Source: Agapetus fuscipes (lineage: Eukaryota > Arthropoda > Insecta > Trichoptera > Glossosomatidae). From it: 64,000 bases of DNA. Positions 19,322-29,421 of the stretch are shown piece after piece. The first letter of the stretch is position 1. Every line of letters begins with the position of its first letter. The position numbers and the translations under genes were made by a program. The notes beneath the pieces were generated by a model. That model did not search any database. It was not told the origin of the DNA and was given only the letters and a program-made list of their open reading frames with translations. Location: assembly GCA_951799405.1 (NCBI GenBank), contig OX637343.1, forward strand, positions 16,408,524 to 16,472,523. The letters run 5' to 3'.

Positions 19322-20046
19322 CAGTGGCGAAGGGTGCCATACAAGCCAATTCCCATTGGTTTCCCGTTTAAAATGAGGCAAAAATGATAATAAAGTAGAC
19401 TGCATGGTTTCAATGGGGAAAAAATACGTATTGTTTCTTTGGTTGTACAACGCAACTAAGCTACACATATAGTGTAACTTCTTAATCGCCGAAGGGGTCG
19501 CATGTGGCGCTTCGGGACCTATTTATTTTTACAGGTAAGGGGGCCGGCCTCACACCAACCACTTTCAGTTGAAGTGGGGGTTTCCCCGCTCCCGGGGGGC
19601 TGGTTCTCATTTCTTGTGAAGGCTGAGTAAACCTTTGAGATCGAACCCTTGCTCTTGGCACGGAATGCAAGCATTCTACCAATTGAGCTATCGACCTTTT
19701 TACGAGCTTGATCGTCGTCGCTTCAAAGCGCCAACTCTCAAGCAAGACCCAGTTGCTGTAAGGCTGGATGGACCTTTGGTGATCAGTCATTGGTAAAGGT
19801 TTTATGAATTTTTCAACCCGGCGAAGAGCAAATTTGAAAATATAAATGGTATATTTTTTGTGCTCCGCCGGGAATCGAACCCACAACCTTCCCATTCAGA
19901 GTCCGCAGTGTTACCACTGAGCTACGGACCGATCATTGTTGTAAATGTATTTTTTTATTTTGTGCCTATATTTTTTAACTACTTTGTTACATCATTTTAA
20001 AAGGGAAGCCGATGGGAACCGGCTTGTATGGCACCCTTCGCTACTG
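19322..20046. mobile_element. MITE with CAGTGGCGAAGGGTG ends, split by a dimeric SINE
   Basis: Left end CAGTGGCGAAGGGTGCCATA, right end TATGGCACCCTTCGCTACTG. It shares its interior (GTTTCAATGGGGAAAAAATA, TTGTGCCTATATTTTTTAAC) with the uninterrupted 244-bp copy at 39115-39358. The SINE at 19448-19935 accounts for the extra length. The termini look hAT-like, but I could not find a matching 8-bp duplication. Confidence 0.82.
19448..19935 (-). repeat. Dimeric SINE (A-B), nearly complete
   Basis: The best complete dimer. SINE-B occupies 19448-19696, the junction GACCTTTTTACGAGCTTG is at about 19693-19710, and SINE-A runs on to 19935. Box-B-like GGGTTCGATTCCC is kept in the SINE-A head. The GTTGTA on each side, within the host MITE, looks like part of its target duplication. 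Confidence 0.88.
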
Positions 20047-20646
20047 ATACCCATAGTTTACAATATTGCATAAATCTCACTTCAATATTGCGTTAATCGA
20101 AACGTATCGACTATACAGCGGAATTTCTACAGCTTGATTTAGTTTTCAAATACTTTTACTAAACTACGCTTTTGCGCTTAAGGTGGGCTTGAATTGCCAC
20201 AGCAGCGGGCACCACACACATAGTAAAGATCCAAGAATGACGTAATTGCCTGTGCAAGCTGTAGTCTAGCTGCGGTGCAAGAGTGCACTCAGCCCTGTAA
20301 TAGATACGTACAGAAGCTGAATACTTTGAATAGTTTCTTCCACCTCCTCGCGACTCCAACTACCCCGGTACAGAGCGTCCCAAAATGCTGGTGGAACTTT
20401 CAAGAATGCACTTTGAATATTGCGAAGTCAATCGATGGGTTGTTGGCAGATTTTAAGTTGTTAAATCTCTTACATATTAATGACACAATAATAAATTAAG
20501 GATTATGGGTGTATTCTTACCTTCTTTATGTGATATTTTTGTCTCTTTTTTATTGAAAAAAAAAATTAAGAGGAATGCACTTTACCAACACAACTCCGGC
20601 CGAAAACACGTCACATAATAAATTACTTACTTTTACTTTCTTCGGC
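20047..20646. other. Unassigned stretch
   Basis: Mixed composition, with a 74-codon open frame at 20275-20499 that resembles nothing known to me. No repeat match in the window. Confidence 0.35.
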
Positions 20647-20985
20647 TCATAAGCCTTGAAGGCTCAGGGCCTCCCGCACCACAATCCTCCAGGACTCTCT
20701 GTCTTGTGCTGCTTCCCTCCATGGTTCCCTCACTCCCAGAACTTTGGCGTCGGCTTCAACGTTGTCTGCCCACCGCATACTGGGACGTCCGAGTGGTCTA
20801 ACACCTGAGGGGGCACCATCCAAGACTGTTCTGATGATCCTGGAGTCCTCTGCACGTGCTACATGTCCGGCCCACTGGAGTCTTCTTGATTTCATTACCG
20901 ACACTATGTTTGGATCTTGAAACACGGACATCAGCTCCGCGTTGGTCCGGATACGCCACCTGTCATCTTCAAATACAGGTTCGAG
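20647..20985 (-). pseudogene. LINE ORF2 C-terminal fragment (RTE/CR1-like)
   Basis: The open frame extends upstream of its first ATG and reads (LEPVFEDDRWRIRTNAEL)-MSVFQDPNIV, then RRLQWAGHVARAEDSR, LGRPSMRWADNVEADA and AAQDRESWRIVVREAL, to a stop at 20647. The RRLxWxGHVxR, GRPxxRWxDxV and DRxxWRxxVxEA motifs are a standard ending of non-LTR reverse-transcriptase proteins. It is open for about 112 codons but has lost everything upstream. Confidence 0.85.
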
Positions 20986-21104
20986 TAATAATAAATTAAG
21001 GTTTTTTTTTTTTTTATGAAATGTTTTTTCAATTGATATTTAAATACCTATTACGATTCCTTGACTGAAGTACTTATTATTATTTTCAAATAGATTTGTG
21101 AAGA

Positions 21105-21335
21105 AGAATGCAACCTATTCTACCAGGTCAGAAACAGGTATTGATATAATACATTATTAGTTTATTATTGTTTATTTTAATGAATTATTAATCAAAAATT
21201 ACCAAATAACATCTGTTGAACCAGGCTCAAAGTTAGGTATGTCAAATGACCCGGGTGGGGATCGAACCAACGTTGTTCTATTCCAAAGACGTTAGAAAGA
21301 TCAGCCCACTTGGCCCCCTCGGCCATAACACCGAC
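21105..21335 (-). repeat. SINE-C (Ser/Leu-type tRNA-derived)
   Basis: Sense strand starts with GGCCGAGGGGGCCAAGTGGG (box-A region) and GGTTCGATCCCCACCCGG (box B). About 50 bp separate the boxes, including a long variable-arm-like segment, as in class II tRNAs. The body contains TGAGCCTGGTTCAACAG and ends near GAATAGGTTGCATTCTTC. The 3' end is shared with 6840-6894. Confidence 0.72.
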
Positions 21336-21337
21336 AA

Positions 21338-21362
21338 GTTGGTATGAGGCTGACCACCTATG
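21338..21362 (+). repeat. GATTA-tail 5' stub
   Basis: AGTTGGTATGAGGCTGACCA matches the family start. It is cut by the GC-rich block that follows. Confidence 0.6.
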
Positions 21363-22100
21363 TATTGTCAGGTAGCTAGAATGTCAGATAGCTACCTGTT
21401 ACAAAGAGGAAGAAGACATATTCACTGGGAAATGTCATTACCAACTTAAAAGAAATTGAAGCGCATCTTTAGCCACAGAAATTGAACCGGATCAAAAATA
21501 GACGAGGAAGACAGGCTGAGATTGACAGTTAGGAGGGAAACACTGAAAATCCCCCGTTAAGCTCCGCATCGCGCTGGTAGGAAGTTTATAAAAGGCGTCG
21601 ACCTCCCCCAATCGAGGACACTATCTCTCGGAAGCCTGGACCGACAACACATACCAGGCGTGGCCAAAAACATCTATCTGCGGAGGCTTGAGTCGCCGTT
21701 ATTGCCTGCACCACACAGCCCCTGGCCACGCCTGGGTCCCCCGTGGCGGATTCCTCGGAAGGAAGGAGCCCCTGCTCTCTACCCATCGCCAGCGCCCGCT
21801 TGGCTACTCGCTTGGATTCTCCTCGATATCCGGAGCCCCGTGCCCGAAGTTCCTCGGGAGGACGGAGCGCCTGCCCCGTCCAACCGAGCGCACCAGTCGT
21901 ATCGCTGGCGGAGCCCCGTGCCGCAATTCCTCCGGAGCGTGGAGCACCCGACAGCCCGCCAAAAGCGTTGCCGTGCCCGAGGCCGGCGCCCCGAACATCG
22001 ACTACCCGCATCCCAGCATCAGGACTTCTGCCGTCCTCGTGAGCTAATCAAACCCTTTAAATACATTATCTACTTTAACTTATAACCAGTCAGTCGTGCA
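21363..22100 (+). mobile_element. GC-rich LTR-like block with TATA box
   Basis: An abrupt GC-rich island (about 21590-22035) in AT-rich surroundings. TATAAAAGG at 21587-21595 is followed by GC-rich leader-like DNA with an internal repeat (GGAGCCCCGTGCC at about 21832 and 21912). Overlapping open frames on both strands (up to 141 codons) reflect the GC content, not a gene. The start TGTCAGGTAGCTAG near 21368 would suit an LTR, but I could not find matching target duplications or a second copy. Confidence 0.4.
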
Positions 22101-22142
22101 GTTTAGCGTGGTGATGCTATCATTTCTCATAATTTAAAATAA

Positions 22143-22484
22143 ATCAGGGTGAGGAATGATTTTGTAAGAGAAGAATGTGGTGCAAGAGAAAGTGTGAAAG
22201 TGAAGATTAAAAGAAGTTTGTTAAGATGGTTTGGGCATATGGAGAGAATGAATGAGGAAAGACTGACGAAGAAAGTATATGTTGGTAGAATAGATGGATG
22301 TCGTGGTAGAGGAAGACCGAGAAAGGTATGGATGGACCAAATATCCGAAATTGCGAATGAATGGAATATCCAGAGTCATAATAAAACAAGAGCCTGTATG
22401 AAGAAAATTATGACTCTGGAGGAAATGAAAGAAGTATGTAAGGACAGAAAGAAATGGCGGTTGATCTGTAATGTTGGCGGCTAG
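22143..22484 (+). pseudogene. RTE-like LINE ORF2 C-terminal fragment
   Basis: A 111-codon frame: MRNDFVREECGARESVKVKI, then RSLLRWFGHMERMNEERL, GRGRPRKVWMDQI and VCKDRKKWRLICN before a stop. LLRWFGHxERM and RGRPRKxWxDQ are typical of RTE- and jockey-like ORF2 endings. A related NYFVREECGARES segment occurs at 60560-60600, and related DRKxW endings near 32130 and 50560. Confidence 0.85.
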
Positions 22485-22583
22485 GGTTTATTAAATTGGA
22501 ATTTGTTTTTATTTGTAAATGGATATTTTGTATTTGGATATTATTATTTAGTGATGTATAAAATGTAATTTGTCGTGTGTGTG

Positions 22584-22849
22584 TGTTCCTTGACTTATAG
22601 GTTGGTATGCGGCTGACCACCCATGCTGTAAAAATGGTTCACTTTGCCAATGTCACCCCTGTCTCAGGGAAGGACGGCAAGAGTTGCAGGGTGTATGTCC
22701 ATTTGAGATTTGGTTTTTATGTTGTAGGTTCACATGAGGCATGTGCAAGCGCGAACTTGTACGTGTCTGGTTGTGAGAATGCATGTAATGTGAATCTCTA
22801 ATGTAACATATCTTTGCAACTTAGATTAGATTAGATTAGATTAGATTAA
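22584..22849 (+). repeat. GATTA-tail family copy, complete, five-unit tail
   Basis: Full 5' end (GTTCCTTGACTTATAGGTTG) and a tail of about five ATTAG units. It lies just downstream of the RTE-like fragment. Confidence 0.9.
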
Positions 22850-23097
22850 ATCCCGTCTTTCCTTTACCCGGTTTTTCTCTCCATCACCTATATTTTTGAA
22901 CCTCTTTAGCATCAGTGGAAAGCGAGCAAGGTGTTGGGCCTGAACACCCCCCTGAGGAGTCTTTTGCTAGCCGGGCAACTGCAAAAGCGCGCCACCTAAC
23001 CTCAAACGAGCCCCTTGTCCATTGTCGGAATCCTAACCTCAAAGAGGTGACGGTTCGTGGCAGCGCGGGGGTCCAGCGGAGGGCCGCGCTTCAAAGC
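22850..23097. other. GC-richer unassigned block
   Basis: 22910-23097 is locally GC-rich, with a 75-codon frame. It contains CACCCCCCTGAGGAGTCTTT and GCAGCGCGGGGGTCCAGCGG. It may be a retroelement fragment, but I cannot assign it. Confidence 0.3.
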
Positions 23098-25735
23098 TGG
23101 TCATTACAGTATACTGTCAAAAACCGTTCACTTTGCCAGTGACACCTATGTTTCAGGGATGGTCGGCAAAAGTTAAATTGTTTATTTTCATTTGAGGTTT
23201 GGATTCTAATATGTAAGTTGTGATGAATCAAGCTTTTCATCAAATATAAAATAAAATAATTGAAGCTCCTATGTATGTGGGCGTATCACATTTGCGTAGG
23301 AAGAGTTTTTCTTGTCCATACGTATTTTTTCCTATGGCCTGATTGCACCTCCTGGTGGGGGAATGCAAGTCAAACTGGGAGTGAGTCCTGGACCACGGGG
23401 AGAAAGGAATGGGATTCGGGTCGAGACAGTCAATCGGGAAGCACGGGTTTATATGATCTTAAATCTGAGCTAAACAAATTCGAAACAAAATATTTTAATT
23501 AAAATCGGGTTTTAATTCGGAAGATAATTTAAATAGACTAAAAAGATTTTTCTCTTAATAAAGACGCCGCGAATCGTTCGTTCGGAATTTAAGGGAGAAT
23601 AAGTATTTACGTGGTTTTAATAATAATAAGATATCTGCCGACATAATATTCCGGGAGTGTATTTTTCATGTGTCTGTCTAAAACTAAAAGTATGCTAAAT
23701 AAGTAATTCCGTAAATCGCAGTGATTCTCAAACTTTCGAACGTAAAAATAACTTTTCGATTGAATTTTTGGATTAAATAAAATTAACCCAGTGGTTGCTG
23801 ATCGGGAAGGCGCATTTAATTATTTAATAATAAAATCCATTAATTCGCGTAAACACATAGTTTGCTGAGCTGCTTCGCAGAAGGATGAGAGATTTCAAAT
23901 TATTTTCTAACACACTAAACTAATCTAATTAACTTGCGTTCTAAAATGTATTCAATCTTCACATTTTGGAAATGATTTGTTGCCTATGTTTCAGTCCGAG
24001 AGACTGCTGTCGCCGAGTACTCCGATCTTGAAAATTACATTTTGTACTGTAAATAAAATGTTTGTCTTTCAGGTCAAAAGGGGTGAATTCAACATAGCTT
24101 TCAATCAAGGGGCGCAAATGTCCTGAAATGCTTATAAATTGTTGTCTTTTTCCACAGCCTTGCAGTTACTAACAAACACACCTTCTCTCTCACAGAACAC
24201 CTGTGTCAGAAAGAATTGAACGCTGTTTGCTTAATATCTGAAATACCTGAACCTAACGGTTCTTTGCTGCTATGAAGGAGTTCGCATTGTGTTGGAAGTG
24301 AAAGCTTTCGGCTTCCAAAACTTTCCATCAAAACTATAAATCCAATGTTGACTGACAAGGAGCCATGCTCCGGAGCACGTCCTATGTTTCCTTTGGTTCA
24401 TAGCTTGACCTCTCCTTCGGCCATGGTTATCTGCGTCTTCAACATCATCACTGAACGAGGGACGAGGTTACTACCAGACTTGTATCATGACTTGGATATA
24501 GCTTCCATTGTTCCTCTGTTATGGGCTGGAGTCAACTGACGTCATTCCAACATCACAACACCTAGTTCCTGCTGGATTCTGACACCAAAATACAGTGCGA
24601 GCCTCGACATGGCGTTCGAGTTTTAAAAAGTCTCCATTCATTGTTTTTGGCGTTCGGTTATTTCATGACGCGGAGTAAGGTTAGGGCCAGTCCCTTCTAA
24701 AATATCCTTCCCGTGGTCTGAAAGGACCAGGCCGTGGGGCCAACCTGTTAAATTCATGGAGGAAAGAGGAAGATGAGCTTTCTTCGATTTTGGGTCTCTC
24801 TTGCTTATGAGCAAATGAGGAATCCCATTTACAAGGAAGCTGGGGTGAAGGGAGTCATCTTCTACTGGGCCGGTTTGTCGTACCAGTTATTAAAATCAAT
24901 CCCTTCCTAAAACACACTAATGAAATTCTTCCACAGCAAAGAGAATCCACGAAAGGTAAGTGATCTTGGGGCGAGAAATGTTTACAACCGCTGGTTGGAA
25001 CTACGGCGCAGGGAGAGAGAAAGAAGCAGAAAAGATCAAACCATATTTTCTTTAATTTTGCTAAAACAATACTAACCAAATAACTATTATTCAATTGATG
25101 TTTGATTATTTCCTGTTTAATTGAGCTGTTATTATTGTACTTGTCTTTGAAATAAATTCATCTGCATTAACTGGCGTCAGATTTTAAATAAACGAATCTC
25201 GCGGAAATTTTGTCAGAAATAAAATCGAACACGCTACTACGCGAATGCAAAATCGTGCATAATTCGGCATTGTAACCTTTGGGCTAGTTAATTAAATTAA
25301 TTAAAATATTATTAAGCTAGGCACATCTGTATTCATCCTCACCATCATTAAAGAATTTGGGTCCACTACAAAGGTAGGTTTTGAGACAGTAAAACAAAAA
25401 ATGACACAACGTTCTGTTTCTACCTATCGCACATCGAGGGGTCATAGCCACTAAATAGACGATCACACAAATGCATAAAGATTATTGGCCATAATCTTAT
25501 AATTTTCACCTAAGAGTGAATTGACCGGTTCACTCCAGTTGAACCGTGAAGAAGGATTATTCCGTCCTCCGAAGGGAGTTTTTCCATAGGTCGGTTTCAT
25601 TTAAGCTGGGCCCGTGACCATGGATCCCTTTATTTTCCTCTGGATTAAGTGAGGAGGCAGAATCTTTTCAAAGTACACATGCAGCATTTGTTAGCGCGAA
25701 ATCTTTGTAACTTGAGTTAACAAGAGTTATGAAAG
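23098..25735 (+). repeat. GATTA-tail copy split by a solo LTR
   Basis: The family sequence runs 23098-23218 to ATATGTAAGT and resumes at 25671 with AAGTACACATGCAGCATTTG. The AAGT is duplicated. The tail end is degraded (CTTTGTAACTTGAGTTAAC). Confidence 0.8.
23219..25670 (+). mobile_element. Solo LTR, 2,452 bp, 4-bp target duplication AAGT (short-end form)
   Basis: Begins TGTGATGAATCAAGC and ends GAATCTTTTCA, with AAGT at 23215-23218 and 25671-25674. It is the same LTR family as 45693-48210 and 52867-55384, in the opposite orientation and slightly diverged (point changes and small indels). It lacks the last 65 bp or so of those LTRs. Its end lies at an upstream TTTTCA that is internal in the longer form. 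Because it has its own matching duplication, this is a genuine alternative end and not a later deletion. Short frames inside (64-80 codons) recur in the other LTRs and are not recognisable proteins. Confidence 0.88.
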
Positions 25736-25909
25736 AGTTATGTTAATTAAATAAATTATATATTGACATCGTTGAACTAAGTTAAGAACGTTGAACAAGG
25801 TTACTAAGGTGATCGTGAATACGGTATGATGGGACAACATACCCTATCGATACAATTCGATTGCCGCCGCTTTGTCTGCTCGACCAAAACGTCAATTTCA
25901 ATCAGTCTC
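25736..25909. other. Unassigned stretch
   Basis: No feature seen. Confidence 0.35.
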
Positions 25910-26052
25910 CTGGGCTGGAAATCTCATATGATATTTACATGAAAACCTGTCAATCCAAGATGGCTGCAAGTGAACAGCTCATTGGTCTTCAAACAAATAT
26001 TACCGATATTTGGAAGGTAAGAATTACCGTGGTGATGAGACTTCCAGCCCAG
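25910..26052. mobile_element. MITE with CTGGGCTGGAA ends, 143 bp
   Basis: Left end CTGGGCTGGAAATCTCAT, right end ATGAGACTTCCAGCCCAG. The interior shares ACAAATATTACCGATATT and GGTAAGAAT with the inner part of the element at 39703-39876. Confidence 0.75.
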
Positions 26053-26427
26053 GAGTGAAATAAGAAAGGCTGAGGTAAAAAAGAAGACTAAATTTAAAAT
26101 AGGTACATGAAAGCTTACAAAGGAAAATGAGGTGTACTACAGAGAGTTGCAACTCCTAAGGGAGCTATTGTTTCCTTATGAATCTCATCGGAATTCCGCT
26201 GTAGGTGTGAGGCGTTAAGCGGTTCAGGCGTACGTGCACAAGGGTGACAATTGCATGCACCGACTCGTGACTGGCGTGTGGAACCAGTTCAACGATGCAT
26301 CAAGCAGGGGCATGGCAATATGCACCTAGTGTACGCTACATCTGCCTTGACGTGACCAGAATCTGATTATTATAGTGGCACTTTTTTGCCGAGATATGTG
26401 AGATAAAGTTTCAAAGGGTACGTGCGC
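26053..26427. other. Unassigned stretch
   Basis: Nothing recognised. Confidence 0.35.
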
Positions 26428-26512
26428 AACTCGCAACTAAACTACACGTATAGTGCAACTCATACCCGAAGGGTTTCGGATGTGGCGAGAGAAACCATTT
26501 TTTTCTACAGGT
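26428..26512 (-). repeat. SINE-B 3'-end fragment
   Basis: CGCAACTAAACTACACGTAT through TTTTTCTACAGGTAA. It is cut by the GATTA-tail copy that follows. Confidence 0.72.
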
Positions 26513-27136
26513 AATTCCTTGACTTATAGGTTGATATGATAACCCATACTGTAAAGAATGCTTCACTTTGCCAACGCAAGGTTTATGTTCAGTTGAGGTT
26601 TTTATTTTGTAATTAAGCATTCAGCATTTGTAAGCACAAACTTACACGTACCTGTTTGTGGGCATGCATTTAATATGAGCTTTGAATGTTTATATATATA
26701 TATATATATATCAGGCTTATTTATTTTTAATTGCACATGATAAAAGAGCGCCGTTTTTGTGTGTGTCACACCTCAAGGGCCCTCTCCGATCACGGATAAG
26801 ACTTTTTGAAAAGGTGCGTCTTGAGAGCTCCGCGAAATATGCCCATAGATTTGGAGTTCTTCACTCCGGGTGGCAGTCTGTTCCACTCCACCGGACCCGC
26901 AACACAGAAAGCACGGTCTCCAAAATTTGTACGGATCTGACGGTGCGGCTGAACCAAATTGATTGCACCATCGCCCGCAGATCTGAGTGTCTGCCTCCTC
27001 ACACCCATCTCAACAGGCGAAATCATGTCAGTCAGATAAGGTGGAGCCACGCCATTGATGGCTTTATATACCATCAGACAAACACGGTAGACACGGTAGT
27101 TTATATATCTTTGCAACTTTGATTATAGATTATAGT
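26513..27136 (+). repeat. GATTA-tail copy split by a LINE insertion
   Basis: The 5' and middle part is 26513-26696; the 3' end resumes at 27099 with TTTATATATCTTTGCAAC and a TATAGATTATAG tail. GTTTATATA is present on both sides (26688-26696 and 27099-27107), as a target duplication. Confidence 0.82.
26697..27098 (-). pseudogene. L2/CR1-like LINE 3' end; likely partner of SINE-A
   Basis: 5'-truncated insertion on the minus strand. The frame reads ...YRVCLMVYKAINGVAPPYL, then FGDRAFCVAGPVEWNRLPPG and GIFRGALKTHLFKKSYP, with a stop at 26790. These are the usual C-terminal motifs of L2/CR1 ORF2 (YKALNGxAPxYL, GDRAFxVAGPxxWNxLP, FKxxLKTHLF). The 3' UTR (sense) contains GAGGGCCCTTGAGGTGTGAC and ACACAAAAACGGCGCTC. 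These match the SINE-A 3' end with about four changes over 42 bp. The element ends in a (TA)n run. Confidence 0.87.
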
Positions 27137-27574
27137 AAGGGGACGACCTTACGCCAAGCACTTCGGTTGAAGTGGGGGTTTTCCAGCTCACTAGGGGGCT
27201 GGTACTCATTTCTTGTGAAAGCTGAGTGAACATTGCCTGTATTTCATTTTGGGTTTTGAAATAGACACCGAAACAGGAAATCATTTCTGACACCTTTGGT
27301 TGGATTCGAACCCGAGCTCTCGGTATGGAATGCAAGCACTCTACCGGGGGTTTGCATCCCATACATGCGGATAATATGTAGGCACAGTAGAAAACAATTT
27401 TTGGGATTTAGATAAAAGATTAAAAATTTAAGTTCGATTGCAGCCATCGTTAGCACTTCAATCGATTTTTAATGAGGTATTTTAAAGGAATGGGAGAAAA
27501 TATTTATTCTGAAATGTATTTGCCTATACCCTAAGCACGCGCCTGCAATCTACCAACTGAGCTATCGACCGGAC
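27137..27574 (-). repeat. SINE-B copy split by a hAT MITE
   Basis: The SINE-B body and head run 27137-27344 (GGATTCGAACCCGAGCTCTC) and resume at 27546 with CAATCTACCAACTGAGCTAT and CGACCGGAC. Confidence 0.82.
27345..27545. mobile_element. hAT-type MITE, 201 bp, 8-bp target duplication
   Basis: Left end CGGGGGTTTGC (diverged from the family's CAGGGGCGTGC), right end GCACGCGCCTG. It is flanked by CACTCTAC and CAATCTAC, an 8-bp duplication with one mismatch. Inserted in the tRNA-like head of SINE-B. Confidence 0.83.
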
Positions 27575-27610
27575 GTAAAATTCTCAAAAAACTTTGAACT
27601 GACAGACAAT

Positions 27611-27877
27611 AAATCTAATCTAATCTAATCTAAGCTGTAAAGATATTTATCATTTAAGATTTATATTAAATGCATTCCCACAAGCAGATATGTATAATTT
27701 CGCGCTTACACATGCCGCATGTGGACCTACAATATAAAAACCCATCTCAAATGAACATAAGCCTTGCCACTCTTGCCGTCCTTCCCTGAAACAGGGATGA
27801 CATTGGCAAAGTGAACCAATTTTTTACAGTATGGTTGGTCAGCCGCATAACAACCTACCTATAAGTCAAGGAACATT
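27611..27877 (-). repeat. GATTA-tail family copy, complete
   Basis: Three-unit tail at the left, full 5' end at the right (ACCTATAAGTCAAGGAAC). A 4-bp CTAC duplication lies near the 5' end. Confidence 0.88.
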
Positions 27878-28492
27878 CATGACAAATTACATTTTTTTAA
27901 AAATCCTATATTTTCATTTATCCAAACTATCCACGACTGTGACGCAGGGCTAAATACTTTTTTGTGTCCGCTGTATATTTACTGTTAAATAGTTATTATA
28001 AATTAATTATAATTTTTATTATGATAGGGATTTCTAGAAAAAGAGAATTTATTTCAACCGAAAGCAGCTGTTATCAATAATACGTAGCCGACTACTATGA
28101 CGTAATGGAAAATTCAGCACAGACGCAAACCTACTTGCAGAATAATATGTATTGTCTACGATAGGGGAAAACTTGCTCGCGTAGCTTTTCCTTTTGGAAA
28201 ATGAAAAAGCTTTTGTGAAGTTTCCATAGATGTCAGACTGCGTCATTATAAATATCGAAGCTTTTTTATTCTTTCTGCTTCTTTATACTCGTAACGTTTG
28301 AAAAAAAACTGGCCAACTAAAAATGTCTGACATCTTTCTTGTAACAATATTTAGATACAAAGTTCAATATAAGCTTATACATACAATAAACTTAATAATT
28401 CTCTTTCATTATTTTCTATTTTCCATCGTATACCTAGATTAAAATTTAAATTAACAACATAAGGGGTCACCCTTTATATACTAACCTATAAA
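27878..28492. other. AT-rich stretch without recognised feature
   Basis: A 65-codon frame on the minus strand (28049-28246) is unremarkable. No repeat match. Confidence 0.4.
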
Positions 28493-28819
28493 CGCAAACG
28501 CAACTATGCTGCATATATGGTGTAACTTCTTGAATACTTTATCCCCGAAAGGGTCACATGTGGTGAGGATTCGAGACATATATTTATTTTTACGGGTAAT
28601 GGCGCCAGTCTTATGCCAACCAATTCATTTGAAGTGGTGCTTTCCCAGCTCCCGAGAGGGCTGATTCTCATTTCTTGTGAAGCTTTGTGGCTATTAATTT
28701 TTTGGGTTTGAAATAAGCACCGAAACGGGAAATCATTTCTGGAACCCTCGGTGGGGATCGAACCCCTACTCTCAAGATGGAATGCAAGCATTCTACCAAT
28801 TACTAAACCATTGACCGGA
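28493..28819 (-). repeat. SINE-B copy, near full length
   Basis: 3' end ACGCAACTATGCTGCATATA; head with GGGGATCGAACCCCTACTCT and CATTGACCGGAC. The anticodon-arm region is altered (CAATTACTAAACC). Confidence 0.83.
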
Positions 28820-29008
28820 CATTTGTCGCCGACGTCTGACCCTGCTCACATCTTGCCGAGAACTGACGAGCAATAATCGACGGCCCGATGACATCGCTCG
28901 GCGCAGTTTGGTTGCTTCTGTGATCGTTCGGCCATGTTCGGCCCACTGTCTGTTCTGTACACACTTCAGGAATGTCATTTCTATGGTATTTAAAAAAATT
29001 ACATAACA
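28820..29008 (-). mobile_element. LTR fragment of the 1327-1981 family
   Basis: TCGCCGACGTCTGACC, CATCTTGCCGAGAACTG and GATCGTTCGGCCATGTTCGG match 1800-1920 of the first solo LTR. The right end ACATAACA is the LTR terminus. The left part is missing, and it abuts the SINE-B head. Confidence 0.75.
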
Positions 29009-29421
29009 CAATGTACTTTCATCCACCGAAATATTATGTCCCTCATAGACATTTCACCTTATCCGTTTCATTTCCGATCCGCAAGGGGTCCAACCATAAA
29101 GCCAACCTGGGCCGCGTCGTTATGACCTCCTAACTGTTAGTATCTGACCGCTATGGGACCAGTACCCCAAGTTAAAATCAACCGTAACCTTTCCCAAAAA
29201 ATGTATGAAATCTGCTACAGAGACTACTGGCGATCGTTTCAGTGTTTAAACGTTTTTGAATAAACGGTGAGATTGAGTTGAAACGTGAACTTTTGTATTA
29301 TGGTGGAAAGCTGTATAATAATACAAGAGTGGTAAGTTCGATCGCCGCAACTGCCTTGTCTTGGAGGTGTAATGTGCAATTCGAAGGTGTTTGTTGTAAC
29401 TGTTACTCTGTCACTATTACA
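29009..29421. other. Unassigned stretch
   Basis: No feature recognised. Confidence 0.35.

Noticed and set aside
21586..22085. Two 141-codon open frames on opposite strands
   Set aside because: Both are products of the GC-rich island, where stop codons are rare. No protein motif, and the frames overlap each other.
24345..24539. Possible host exon (64-codon frame starting MLTDKEPCSGARPMFPL)
   Set aside because: Occurs at the same offset in all three LTR copies and has no splice context or known domain.
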